Positions 8,073 to 16,709 are shown, numbered from the stretch's first letter. The stretch: 57,552 nt of DNA from DATDGX01 sp036521875 (GCA_036521875.1 DATDGX010000111.1:1-57552), one strand, 5' to 3'. Numbers and translations: made by a program. The notes: generated from the sequence alone by a model not told the origin.

Positions 8073-9104
8073 TCAGCCGGCCGCGGCAGCGGCTGAATCA
8101 TTCTGCGGCGCCATCCGGCTGCGTTGCGCTTCGAGGATCGCCTGCTTGCGCAGTCCCCAGAACAGCGCGAGCGCCCGATCCGCAGGAAAGAGCTTGAAAT
8201 GCGACAGGTCCCCGGGAGGATCGCTTTGCGAAACGAGCACCCGCCGGTCTTGCAACAGAAAGATCGCGCGATCATAGCGCGTGGCCAGTTTTCCTGCCGC
8301 ACTCGCCAGCAAACCTCCGATTTTGAGGCCGCGATACCGGGAGAATACCCAGCAGTGAGTCTCGTCGATTGGAGTCAGGAAATAGTTCACGTAGAAGCCG
8401 CCGAACTCGATCAACGCAATCGACGGGAGAGTGAAACGAGCCTTGATTCTGGCGTCGCGCCGGAAAGCGCCCGGCTTTTCGTAGCGCATGGTCGCGCTGA
8501 ACACGACGACTTGGTCCTCGAGATGCGCGTCCATCTCGTCCATCCGCGTGCCGATACCGGGAAGCATCAGCTTGTGCAGGATCGGGAAATGGTGAAAGTC
8601 GAGCAGGTTCTCGACGATCCGCAAATACGGAGCTGCTGCGTCGTACCAGTACTCCGTGGCTCCGAAGCCGGGCTCGCTGGCGCCGGGAATCCAGGGAACC
8701 TCCCGCGAAGGTTCGCCCTCGCCATGCCAGTACCAGATGATCCCATGCTCTTCGCGCACGTTGAGCGTAGACAGGTTGAATCCGTCGGGAACCGGCGCCC
8801 CGACGCCGTTGGCGGGAATCAGCACGCAGCGTCCTGAGGCGTCGAAGCGAAGGCCATGATAGGGACATTCGAGACAACCGTCGCGAATCTTGCCGGGGCT
8901 CAGCGCCGCCGAGCGATGCGAGCATCGATCGGGCAGGCACACCACGCGACCGTCGTCTGAGCGCCATAGCACCAGCGCCTCACCGAAGCGCTTCACGCCG
9001 ATCGGTTTCCGCCGGACGACACCGCTGCTCGCGGCGATCGCATACCAGCCGGGCACAATCTGACTCTCAGTCGCAGAGACCTGGTCGGAAACTTGATCGT
9101 TCAT
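8073..9104 (-). CDS. Rieske [2Fe-2S] aromatic-ring hydroxylating oxygenase, alpha subunit type
   Basis: This is a predicted oxygenase component that uses a Rieske cluster and a mononuclear iron to hydroxylate or demethylate an organic substrate. The Rieske ligands are visible as C61-S-H63 and C80-P-Y-H83. The mononuclear iron site is D169-x2-H172-x4-H177 in NLLDFHHFPILH. At 343 residues it fits the short vanillate-demethylase/Pao-like group rather than two-subunit dioxygenases. The start codon overlaps the stop of the upstream TetR gene by four bases, so the two are translationally coupled. No reductase or ferredoxin partner is adjacent; the substrate is unknown. Confidence 0.9.
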   Translation of the reverse strand: MNDQVSDQVSATESQIVPGWYAIAASSGVVRRKPIGVKRFGEALVLWRSDDGRVVCLPDRCSHRSAALSPGKIRDGCLECPYHGLRFDASGRCVLIPANGVGAPVPDGFNLSTLNVREEHGIIWYWHGEGEPSREVPWIPGASEPGFGATEYWYDAAAPYLRIVENLLDFHHFPILHKLMLPGIGTRMDEMDAHLEDQVVVFSATMRYEKPGAFRRDARIKARFTLPSIALIEFGGFYVNYFLTPIDETHCWVFSRYRGLKIGGLLASAAGKLATRYDRAIFLLQDRRVLVSQSDPPGDLSHFKLFPADRALALFWGLRKQAILEAQRSRMAPQNDSAAAAAG

Positions 9105-9760
9105 CCTGGTAACCTCGCGGTCCCGGGATTACGCGGAAGTATCCCGTGGATAGTAATTCGCACGCTTGCGGATATTTCGGCGCGCATGGTTTCGATTGTC
9201 AGGTCGTCGCGAGTCGCGAACGCGATGGTCCAGGTGAGGCAGATGCCGTAGAACAGCCCCGCCGCGCGCGATGAATCGACGCTCGCATCGATGGCTCCTC
9301 GCGTCTTCAAGCGATCGAGCATCGCGGTCAGTTGCGCGATCAGCCGCATATCGAGCGCGAAGAGCCGCGCGCCGAGCGTATCCGGCGCCGCGATCGCCGC
9401 GACGAACAGCTCGCGCCAGAGCCGCCGCTCGCCGGTCGTGATCCCCTGCACCATGACCTCGGTAAGAGCGGCGATCGCCTCGGCTGGATCATCTGGTGGA
9501 TCGGCGAGAATCCGCTCCCCGATCCTCAACAGGTGCTCGGTGTCGGCACGGCTTATCGCGAACAGCAGTTGGTCCTTGGACGGGAAATAGTTGTAGAGCG
9601 TTCCCACCGCGAGCCCGGCGCCGCCGGCAACTTCCTCCATCGAGGTGCCAGCGTAGCCTTTTCGATCGAACAGGCGGCGCGCGGTGGAAAGTATCCGCCG
9701 TTCGCGTTCCTGCTTTTGCCGCTCACGGCGGCCTGTCGGCATTGCCAAGGATGAGCCCAT
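9101..9760 (-). CDS. TetR/AcrR family transcriptional regulator
   Basis: This is a predicted ligand-responsive repressor. The N-terminus is a classic TetR helix-turn-helix: RILSTARRLFDRKGYAGTS followed by GLAVGTLYNYFPSKDQLL, where the recognition helix and the YFPSK motif are diagnostic. The C-terminal half is helical and presumably binds a ligand and dimerises. The ATG at 9742 (MPTGRRE) is an alternative start. It is the first gene of a two-gene operon with the Rieske oxygenase (ATGA overlap), so it likely controls that enzyme and itself. The pair lies between copies B and C of the mnmE 5'-end repeat. Confidence 0.9.
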   Translation of the reverse strand: MGSSLAMPTGRRERQKQERERRILSTARRLFDRKGYAGTSMEEVAGGAGLAVGTLYNYFPSKDQLLFAISRADTEHLLRIGERILADPPDDPAEAIAALTEVMVQGITTGERRLWRELFVAAIAAPDTLGARLFALDMRLIAQLTAMLDRLKTRGAIDASVDSSRAAGLFYGICLTWTIAFATRDDLTIETMRAEISASVRITIHGILPRNPGTARLPG

Positions 9761-9892
9761 TGGTTCGTTTATGCCGCAATGGAGGCCTCTTTGTCAAGAA
9801 AAATGAATGAGCTTCATGTTTTGGATCCCCCCTGTCTTACGAGCGAGCCAGCGGAGAAAATAGACAACCAATGGCTCTACCCGGCCCTAGAG

Positions 9893-10019
9893 GCGAACTA
9901 TCGCGACGGCGCCCGGTCCGCGCGGCGTCGCGGGCGCGACGATGGCGTCCTGGGCGTACATCGGCGATTCAACGGGAACATCGGGGATGGCGCCCGCCGA
10001 AGGGAACGGCCCCGATTTG
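9893..10019 (-). repeat. mnmE 5'-end repeat, copy C (truncated)
   Basis: On the minus strand from 9961 this encodes MYAQDAIVAPATPRGPGAVA then IVRL and a TAG stop. It matches the first 24 codons of mnmE with a few substitutions, and ~55 bases upstream are also conserved. It marks the right boundary of the cupin/Rieske/TetR patch. The remaining sequence from 9761 to 10042 shows nothing else. Confidence 0.85.
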
Positions 10020-10042
10020 CCCGCCTTCAGTTTGAGTTCAAT

Positions 10043-10867
10043 TCAATGCGGATGGGCCTTGCGGAAAGCCTGGCGGTCGATCATCGTGCCGACCTGATCG
10101 GCGCCAGTTCCGAACAGCGCATGGAAGTCGCGCGGTCCCAACACCTTCTCGCACTCGGAGAAGATCTCGGCGTGCAGCGCGCTGAGAGCGTTCAGGTATT
10201 GCTCGGGCGATATCTCTTTGCTCTTCAGATGAGCCGCGAGTTCCTGCTGCCGTGCGTGGAGTCGCGCCTGGAGTCTCGCAACCTCTTCTAACTTCCGGGG
10301 GTCGTAGCCTTCGCCCAGGTTTACGTCGGCAAGCGCTTTGAGTTCCTTCTTCCTGAGCTCGAGAGGAGCGCTTGGGCCGCTCCGCCGAGACGCTTTGGCG
10401 GCGTGCTGGGGCTGATAGAGCTCTGAAATTTTTCGGGATAGCGCGGAGCGCTTGCGAGTAGCCATCGTCCGACCTCCGGGTGCTTTCACGACCGGTGGAC
10501 CTGATCCGGACGATAAAAGCCTAACACAGCGCTGTAGTTCCGGCCACGAGCCGAGACCGTAAGTGGCCCATGCGAATGCAGATGCACCGTAGCCCCGTGC
10601 GGCGTCGACCAGGAGATGGGCGGGGTACAGGATTCGATTGGCAGTCTGGTGGCAGACTCCGGTGACCCCATAAACGATTCCCGCCTGAGATTTCGGGCGG
10701 GAAAGACAATCCGCCAGCGCAGAGTCACCGTCGCCGCTACAGATTTCTCTTCCGCCGGAGTCTCTTCCCCAACATGGCCATGACTTGCCGTCATCGCTAG
10801 CCACGTAGGTGTGATCCCAAAAAGGAGTTGCTACTACTGCAATTGCATATCCTCTCAGCGTCGCCAT
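10043..10867 (-). CDS. Unrecognised protein with CHQTANR motif plus helical C-terminal domain
   Basis: I cannot assign a function. The first ~100 residues contain well-spaced Cys, His and Trp elements: FWDHTYV, SWPCWGR, ALADCLS and GIVYGVTGVCHQTANRIL. A Cys-His pair in such a context could belong to a permuted papain-like (NlpC/P60-type) fold, but that is a guess. Residues from about 135 (MATRKRSALSRKIS) onward are charged and helical, ending FHALFGTGADQVGTMIDR. A strong GGAGGT ribosome site stands seven bases before the internal ATG at 10465, so the C-terminal part may also be made as a separate ~140-residue protein. It stands between mnmE-repeat copy C and the divergent rpmH. Confidence 0.55.
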   Translation of the reverse strand: MATLRGYAIAVVATPFWDHTYVASDDGKSWPCWGRDSGGREICSGDGDSALADCLSRPKSQAGIVYGVTGVCHQTANRILYPAHLLVDAARGYGASAFAWATYGLGSWPELQRCVRLLSSGSGPPVVKAPGGRTMATRKRSALSRKISELYQPQHAAKASRRSGPSAPLELRKKELKALADVNLGEGYDPRKLEEVARLQARLHARQQELAAHLKSKEISPEQYLNALSALHAEIFSECEKVLGPRDFHALFGTGADQVGTMIDRQAFRKAHPH

Positions 10868-11118
10868 ACTTTGCGGCCCAGATCACACCGTCAGCTTCGC
10901 CCGCGCAAATTTTCAAGCCACTTGCGCTGAAATCATACCAGAACATCGGGCAGCTACGCCCTTGCTCCGGGGCGTGTGGTATGGTTCCATTGCGGTTCCG
11001 GAGTCTACGACTCTTCAGGCGCAGAGAATCTCGAAACGCGCGTAGCGCAAATCCCGGAAGCGCAAAATCCAGTGACGGGCGTCCGCCAGCCTGAACACGA
11101 GTAACTTGGCCGCGACTG

Positions 11119-11277
11119 ATGAAAAGGACCTATCAGCCTCACAACCGCCGACGCATACGGACCCACGGGTTCCTCGCCCGGATGGCCACGCCGGGGGGAC
11201 GCAACATCCTGCGGCGCAGGCGCGCCAAGGGACGCCGCCGCCTGGCGATATCGATTCCGCCCAAGCAGCCGGGTTAG
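11119..11277 (+). CDS. rpmH: 50S ribosomal protein L34
   Basis: L34 is a small basic protein of the large ribosomal subunit. The 52-residue product begins MKRTYQPHNRRRIRTHGFLA and continues RMATPGGRNILRRRRAKGR, the canonical L34 signature. The C-terminus is extended by a few residues (LAISIPPKQPG) relative to the usual 44-46. It is followed after 17 bases by rnpA, the universal neighbour. About 250 bases upstream (10868-11118) contain no gene and presumably hold the operon promoter, though I cannot point to clear boxes. Confidence 0.96.
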   Translation: MKRTYQPHNRRRIRTHGFLARMATPGGRNILRRRRAKGRRRLAISIPPKQPG

Positions 11278-11294
11278 TCCGGCCGCGTGCGCCG

Positions 11295-11660
11295 ATGAGC
11301 TTCGCGGCCGTCGACCGGCTGCATCGAAGCGCCGAATTCCTGAGCCTCCAACGCCGCGGCGCGCGCTCCCAGAGCACCCACTTCGTGGTCTACGCGGGCA
11401 AATTTCACGACGATGACGATCGCTCGCGCCTGGGCGTCACGGTCTCGCGCCGGGTCGGCAACGCGGTCAAGCGCAACCGTATCAAGCGCCGCGTGCGCGA
11501 GTGCTTCCGCCTTACTCTGCGCGAGCGGATTCCGCGCGGCGTCTCGATGGTGGTGATCGCGCGCGCCGGCGCCGCCGACCTCGACAGCCCCGCTATCAAT
11601 GCCGAGCTGGTGACTGCTACGCTCGGTCTCAGCCGCAAGCTTAAGGCTCCGCAACCATGA
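11295..11660 (+). CDS. rnpA: Ribonuclease P protein component
   Basis: RnpA is the protein subunit that helps the RNase P RNA bind pre-tRNA leaders. The 121-residue product shows the RNR signature region SRRVGNAVKRNRIKRRVRE (about residues 51-69) and the N-terminal LHRSAEFLSLQRRG. I chose the ATG at 11295, just after rpmH; the frame is open further upstream, but that part overlaps rpmH in another frame and is not RnpA-like. The stop codon overlaps the yidD start (ATGA), indicating a tight rpmH-rnpA-yidD-yidC-jag operon. Confidence 0.95.
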   Translation: MSFAAVDRLHRSAEFLSLQRRGARSQSTHFVVYAGKFHDDDDRSRLGVTVSRRVGNAVKRNRIKRRVRECFRLTLRERIPRGVSMVVIARAGAADLDSPAINAELVTATLGLSRKLKAPQP

Positions 11661-11947
11661 GGCCGCCGGAAATCGCACGTCTCGGGCTCAGTCGAGCGCC
11701 GCGCTACGCCGCGATCGCGGTGGTCACGGTTTACCGCGCGTTCATCTCACCCTTGTTACTTTCCCTGTTCGGCCGCGCCTGCCGCTTCGAGCCGAGTTGC
11801 TCGGCCTACGCGAGCGAGGCTCTTCTGCGCCACGGCCTGATTCGCGGCGGCGCGCTCGCGGCGCGGCGCGTCTCGCGATGCCATCCGATGGGCGGCCACG
11901 GCTTCGATCCCGTCCCCGACCATCCATTCGTCTCCCCCAAGGCCTAA
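11657..11947 (+). CDS. yidD: Membrane protein insertion efficiency factor YidD
   Basis: YidD is a small membrane-associated protein that assists insertion of inner-membrane proteins with YidC. The 96-residue product contains the family motifs VYRAFISPLL and CRFEPSCSAYASEAL, with the conserved cysteines, and RRVSRCHPMGGHGFDPVP. The start overlaps the rnpA stop by four bases and yidC follows 12 bases downstream, so all are probably co-translated. Confidence 0.95.
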   Translation: MRPPEIARLGLSRAPRYAAIAVVTVYRAFISPLLLSLFGRACRFEPSCSAYASEALLRHGLIRGGALAARRVSRCHPMGGHGFDPVPDHPFVSPKA

Positions 11948-11959
11948 GGAAGTAAATCA

Positions 11960-13684
11960 TTGGACGTCAGCAGAATAATTCTCGCCTTCGTACTGTCGCT
12001 GGTCCTGGTGGTTGCCTACCAGGAACTGGTGCTCAAACGGATGTATCCGCCGCCGAGCCAGCAGAACGCGCAACCGGGAGGTACAGCCGTTACCGGTGCG
12101 ATACCGCCCAACGGAGCGCCGATCGCGGCCGGCGTCCCCGCAGCGGTCGCCAGTGGCGCGGCTGGATCCGCGCCCGCGCCAGCCAACGCGGTGCCGGTAG
12201 CAACGGAGTCAGCTTCCCTGCAAGGGGTTTCGCCGCCCGGCGCGGCGGAGCGGACGATCGAAATCTCCACCGATCTATATGTCGCTCAATTCACAACCCG
12301 CGGTGCGCGGCTGAAAAGTTTCAAGCTCAAACACTATAACGAAACCGTATCGCCAAAGAGCGGATCGTACGAGATGGTGCGGCCGTCGCCGAATGGACGG
12401 CTGCCGCTCGGGGCGCTGGTGGTGCGCGGCGACCAGGTGCTTGACGATCACGCGCTGGACTACTCGAGCAACGCTCCAGATAAAAGCGACCTCGACGCGA
12501 ACGGACACGCCATGATCGTCTTTACGGCGCAGACCGCCGACGGATCGAAGATCGAAAAGACTTTCACGATGCGCGGCGGCAGCTACGTTTACGAGATGAA
12601 CGTGGCGATCTCCGGCGGCCCGCCGCTCGCCCAGTCCGGACTCACGCTGAGCCAGCCGCTCACCGAGCTCTCCGGCGGCTACCGCGACATCCCCGAGCTG
12701 CAGGCCGATATCCAGGACAAGGTGCTGACCGAGACCGAGAGCAAGCTGCGCAAGGGCGTCGAGCCGGTGAGCGGCGCGATCCAGTACGCAGGCTTCGGCG
12801 ACCGCTACTTTCTGACCGCGTACCTGCCGGAGAGCCCGGCCGCGGGGACGCTCTCGATGAGCTTCCTGTCCGACGAGGCGATCGCGCGCCTGCTGTTCGA
12901 CGGCGCGACCCAGATCAAAAGCCGCGTTTACATGGGGCCGAAGCTACTGGTGGCTCTGGAAGCGGCCAGCCCGTCGCTGCGCAAGTCGATCGATTTCGGC
13001 TGGATGTCGATACTGGCGCTCGCCTTGCTGCGCGCCCTGGAGGTATTCCATCGCGTCGCGCCCAATTGGGGCGTCGATATAATCCTGATGACGCTTGCGC
13101 TGCGGATCGTTATGCTGCCGATGTCGATTCGCAGCCAGCGCTCGATGATGAAGATGCAGCGCTTGCAGCCGCAGATGGAGCGGATGCGCGCGCAATACAA
13201 AGACGACAACGAGCGCCTGCAGCGCGAGATGGTCGACCTCTACAAGCGCAACCACGTCAATCCGCTGGGCGGATGCGCCCCGATGGCCTTGCAGCTCCCG
13301 ATTTTCATCGGGCTCTATGAGGCGCTGCTCAACGCGATCGAGCTGCGCCACGCGCCGTTCATCGGATGGATCACCGACCTGTCGACGCCCGACTGCCTCA
13401 GCATTCCGGGGATGCCGATGCTGCCGTATACGAATTGCCACGGAATTCCGGTGCTGGTCCTGCTGATGGGACTCAGCACTTTCCTGCAGCAGAAAATGTC
13501 GCCGACCTCGCCGGACCCGAATCAGCAGAAGATGATGATGCTGACGCCGATCGTGTTCACGGTGATGCTGATTAATTTTCCGGCCGGTCTGTCACTGTAT
13601 TATTTCTCCTCGAACGTACTGGGTATCATTCAGCAATTTTTCCTCAACCGGGAATTCAAACAATACAGCCCCGTCACCGCATGA
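11960..13684 (+). CDS. yidC: Membrane protein insertase YidC
   Basis: YidC inserts and folds inner-membrane proteins, alone or with SecYEG. An N-terminal membrane anchor (IILAFVLSLVLVVAYQELVL) is followed by a Pro/Ala-rich linker, the large periplasmic domain of Gram-negative YidC (about residues 90-340), and the conserved 60KD_IMP core. The core carries DIILMTLALRIVMLPMS, NPLGGCAPMALQLPIFIGLY and the C-terminal INFPAGLSLYYFSSN. It starts at a TTG preceded by AAGGAAG; no closer ATG fits. The large periplasmic domain indicates a Gram-negative envelope. The stop overlaps the jag start. Confidence 0.96.
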   Translation: MDVSRIILAFVLSLVLVVAYQELVLKRMYPPPSQQNAQPGGTAVTGAIPPNGAPIAAGVPAAVASGAAGSAPAPANAVPVATESASLQGVSPPGAAERTIEISTDLYVAQFTTRGARLKSFKLKHYNETVSPKSGSYEMVRPSPNGRLPLGALVVRGDQVLDDHALDYSSNAPDKSDLDANGHAMIVFTAQTADGSKIEKTFTMRGGSYVYEMNVAISGGPPLAQSGLTLSQPLTELSGGYRDIPELQADIQDKVLTETESKLRKGVEPVSGAIQYAGFGDRYFLTAYLPESPAAGTLSMSFLSDEAIARLLFDGATQIKSRVYMGPKLLVALEAASPSLRKSIDFGWMSILALALLRALEVFHRVAPNWGVDIILMTLALRIVMLPMSIRSQRSMMKMQRLQPQMERMRAQYKDDNERLQREMVDLYKRNHVNPLGGCAPMALQLPIFIGLYEALLNAIELRHAPFIGWITDLSTPDCLSIPGMPMLPYTNCHGIPVLVLLMGLSTFLQQKMSPTSPDPNQQKMMMLTPIVFTVMLINFPAGLSLYYFSSNVLGIIQQFFLNREFKQYSPVTA

Positions 13685-14655
13685 GCACCAACGACTCGAT
13701 TGAAGTAACCGCCGCATCGATTGAAGACGCAACCAGGCAAGCCCTCGAGCAGCTTGGCGCCGGGGAAGCAGACGCCATAATCGAGGTGCTCGCGACGCCC
13801 CGCGCGGGCCTGCTCGGACTGGGCGCGCGACAGGCGCGCGTCCGCGTGACGCGCCGGCATCCGTCCGCGAGCACCGCGGGCCAGCCGCCGCCGGCCAGAT
13901 CGTCGCAGCCACGATCACAGCCGAAAGCACAGTCAGGTTCGCAGCGACGCGACGAGCGGCAGCCTCGCGAACCGAAAGCGCGCGAGCAGCGCCCGCCGCG
14001 CGATACGCGTCAGGACAGCGCGCGCGCGCCGGGCGCCTCGGCAGAAGACTCCGGCGAAGAATCGCGCAAGACCGCCACCGTGGAGGAGCAGCTCCGCGAA
14101 GCCGGCGAGATCCTCACGCAGATTCTCGACATGATGGGCGAGAAGGCGGAGGTGAAAGCGACCTCATTCGATCCCGAGGCGCTCGAGCTCGAGATCAAGG
14201 GCGACGGCTCGGGAATTCTGATCGGACGCCACGGGCAGACCCTCGACTCGCTCGAGTACCTGGTCAACCGGATCCTGGCGCGCCGAATCAAGGACGCGGC
14301 GCCGATCTCGGTCGAGACCGAATCGTACCGCGCGCGCCGCCGCCAGCAGTTGCATCGGATGGCGCTGTCGATGGGCGAGCGGGCCAAGCGCGAGCACGAG
14401 CCGGTCCGGCTCGAGCCGATGGCGCCGCGCGACCGCCGCGTGGTGCACCTGGCGCTAAGGGACGACCCGATGATTACCACTCGCTCGGCGGGCGACACCT
14501 TCATGCGCTCGATCGAGATTGTCCCGGTCGAGCGGCCCCGCGAACGCGAACGTGACAGTCGTGACAGTACGCGTGAGCGCGAACGCCCGCCTGAACCCGA
14601 CAACGCGATCGGCGAGCAGGGTGGTTTCAAGCACGGCCAGAAGCGAATCGTCTAG
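13681..14655 (+). CDS. jag: Jag/KhpB family RNA-binding protein
   Basis: Jag (SpoIIIJ-associated, KhpB) is an RNA-binding protein made with YidC. An N-terminal Jag-N domain (about residues 1-60, EVTAASIEDATRQALEQLG) is followed by a long, low-complexity Arg/Gln/Ser/Pro-rich linker (~65-120). A KH domain with IGRHGQTLDSLEYLVN follows at ~175-200, then an R3H domain (PMAPRDRRVVHLALRDDP). A basic Arg/Glu-rich tail ends the protein. At 324 residues it is longer than typical because of linker and tail. It overlaps yidC by four bases. In many genomes mnmE follows jag; here it does not. Confidence 0.93.
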   Translation: MSTNDSIEVTAASIEDATRQALEQLGAGEADAIIEVLATPRAGLLGLGARQARVRVTRRHPSASTAGQPPPARSSQPRSQPKAQSGSQRRDERQPREPKAREQRPPRDTRQDSARAPGASAEDSGEESRKTATVEEQLREAGEILTQILDMMGEKAEVKATSFDPEALELEIKGDGSGILIGRHGQTLDSLEYLVNRILARRIKDAAPISVETESYRARRRQQLHRMALSMGERAKREHEPVRLEPMAPRDRRVVHLALRDDPMITTRSAGDTFMRSIEIVPVERPRERERDSRDSTRERERPPEPDNAIGEQGGFKHGQKRIV

Positions 14656-14721
14656 CCTTAAGCGGGAACCGAGCAGCGGCGCGCGACACTCGAATCGATT
14701 GCGATGACGCGGCGCGGACGC

Positions 14722-15081
14722 TCAGCTATTGGGGTCCATTCCCCACTTGACCTTGTTCGCCGCGACCTGCTCCGGCGTCGGATGCTCGATCTGGATGAAG
14801 GCCTTGACCGTGAACTGATCTTTGATCTCGAGCATCGCGTGATTGAGCGCAATATCGTCGTTGAGGAGCTCGGGGACCGCCGGCTCCTCGAAAATCGCTT
14901 GCCAGGGGCATTCGGGCTCGCACGCGCCGCAATCGATACATTCGTCGGGATCGATATAGAGCTGGTTGGGGAACTTTTCTTTATCGGGGCCCACGTACTC
15001 GTAGATGCAATCCACCGGGCACACGCTGACGCATCCGGTATCCACGCAATCGCGGCATAGACGGGTGATGGTCCAGGGCAT
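14722..15081 (-). CDS. fdxA: 7Fe ferredoxin (FdxA-type, [3Fe-4S][4Fe-4S])
   Basis: This is a soluble electron carrier. Cysteines are arranged as in seven-iron ferredoxins: CRDCVDTGCVSVCPVDC near the N-terminus and DECIDCGACEPECPWQAI near residue 50. The 119-residue length and C-terminal extension fit the Azotobacter FdI/FdxA family. It stands alone between jag and the divergent fumC, so no partner is indicated by context. The roughly 200-base gap to fumC presumably holds both promoters. Confidence 0.9.
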   Translation of the reverse strand: MPWTITRLCRDCVDTGCVSVCPVDCIYEYVGPDKEKFPNQLYIDPDECIDCGACEPECPWQAIFEEPAVPELLNDDIALNHAMLEIKDQFTVKAFIQIEHPTPEQVAANKVKWGMDPNS

Positions 15082-15282
15082 GGGTTAACAATTTCTCCTG
15101 TCGAGAAGCATCGGGGCACATAAGCTACAACGACTACGCGGCTCTGGAAAGCCCGCCCAAAGCTTGCGATCCGCGCAGGGGACGCTGTGCAGCGTCAACG
15201 CCGCAAGTAGAATAAAAGTCGGTAAGTACGCTGGAATTCGTAACGATGAACACCCGGGCCGCTTAGGCCAGAGGACTAGCCG

Positions 15283-16701
15283 ATGACAGCCAAGGAAAGT
15301 CGCCCGAGCGCGGGCACCCGCATCGAAACGGACAGCATGGGCGCGATCGAAGTGCCTAGCGGCCACTACTGGGGCGCGCAAACCCAGCGCTCGCTGCATC
15401 ACTTCGCGATCGGGTCCGACAAGATGCCGCGCGCGGTGATTCGCGCCTTCGGCATCCTGAAAAAGGCCGCCGCCGAGGTGAATCGCGATCTCAAGAAGCT
15501 GCCCGAGGACAAGGCGCGACTGATCGTTCAGGCCGCCGACCAGGTCATCAGCGGGACGCTCGACGAGGAATTTCCGTTGCGCATCTGGCAGACCGGCAGC
15601 GGCACGCAGACCAACATGAACGCTAACGAGGTCATCTCGAACTGCGCGATCGAGCTCGCCGGCGGCGTGATGGGCAGCAAGAAGCCGATTCATCCCAACG
15701 ACGACGTCAACATGTCGCAGTCGTCGAACGACACCTTCCCGACCGCGATGCATGTCGCGGCGGCCGAGGAGCTGACTCGCGATCTGATCCCTTCGGTGCG
15801 GATGCTGCGGGCGGCGCTGCAGAAAAAAACCACCGAGTTCGCCGACATCGTGAAAATCGGACGCACCCATCTGATGGACGCGGTGCCGCTCACGCTCGGG
15901 CAGGAGTTCTCGGGCTACGTCGCGCAGCTCGACTACGACATCAGGCGCATCGAAGGGACGCTGCCCGATATCTACGAGCTCGCGATCGGCGGCACCGCGG
16001 TCGGCACCGGCCTGAACACGCATCCGGAGTTCGCCGACCGGGTCGCAAAGAAAATCGCGGAGTACACCGGGCTGCCGTTCACCTCGGCGCCGAATAAATT
16101 CGCGGCGCTCGCCGCACACGATGCGCTGGTGATGGCTTCGGGAGCGCTCCGGACGCTCGCCTGCTCGTTGATGAAAATCGCCAACGACATCCGCTGGATG
16201 GGCTCGGGACCGCGCTGCGGACTCGGCGAGCTGACGCTGCCTGAAAACGAGCCGGGCTCGTCGATCATGCCGGGAAAGGTCAACCCCACGCAGAGCGAAG
16301 CGATGACGATGGTCTGTATCCAGGTTCTCGGCAATGACACTGCGATCGCCGCCGCCGGCTCGCAAGGCAATTTCGAGCTCAACGTCTTCAAGCCGCTCAT
16401 CATCCACAACTTCCTGCATTCATCGAAGCTGCTCGCGCATTCGTGCGTGTTGTTCACCAGGTACTGCGTGGAAGGTATCGCGGCGAATCGCGAGCAGATC
16501 GCGCGCTTCGTCAGCAACTCGCTGATGCTGGTCACGGCGCTGAGCCCGCATATCGGCTACGACAACGCCGCCAAGGTCGCGAAGAAGGCGCACGCCGACG
16601 GAACCACGCTGCGCGAGGCGGCCATCGCGCTGGGCTTGCTCAAGGGCGAGGACTTCGATCGCCTGGTGCGTCCCGAGAAGATGCTGAGTCCCGAGGCCTG
16701 A
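15283..16701 (+). CDS. fumC: Class II fumarate hydratase (fumarase C)
   Basis: FumC reversibly hydrates fumarate to L-malate in the TCA cycle and needs no iron-sulfur cluster. The signature GSSIMPGKVNPTQSEA is present at about residues 325-340. The substrate-binding segments SGTQTNMNANEV and HPNDDVNMSQSSND, and GRTHLMDAVPLTLGQEF, are intact. The 472-residue length is normal. The downstream ion-channel gene starts nine bases after the stop, so the two may be co-transcribed although functionally unrelated. Confidence 0.96.
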   Translation: MTAKESRPSAGTRIETDSMGAIEVPSGHYWGAQTQRSLHHFAIGSDKMPRAVIRAFGILKKAAAEVNRDLKKLPEDKARLIVQAADQVISGTLDEEFPLRIWQTGSGTQTNMNANEVISNCAIELAGGVMGSKKPIHPNDDVNMSQSSNDTFPTAMHVAAAEELTRDLIPSVRMLRAALQKKTTEFADIVKIGRTHLMDAVPLTLGQEFSGYVAQLDYDIRRIEGTLPDIYELAIGGTAVGTGLNTHPEFADRVAKKIAEYTGLPFTSAPNKFAALAAHDALVMASGALRTLACSLMKIANDIRWMGSGPRCGLGELTLPENEPGSSIMPGKVNPTQSEAMTMVCIQVLGNDTAIAAAGSQGNFELNVFKPLIIHNFLHSSKLLAHSCVLFTRYCVEGIAANREQIARFVSNSLMLVTALSPHIGYDNAAKVAKKAHADGTTLREAAIALGLLKGEDFDRLVRPEKMLSPEA

Positions 16702-16709
16702 CGCGGGTG

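Noticed and set aside
11106..11294. N-terminal extension of rnpA
   Set aside because: The frame is open upstream but overlaps rpmH in another frame and shows no RnpA similarity; the ATG at 11295 fits the family.
15085..16419. 444-codon minus-strand frame opposite fumC
   Set aside because: It is the antisense shadow of an intact fumarase gene, with Arg/Asp/Val-biased composition and no recognisable domain.
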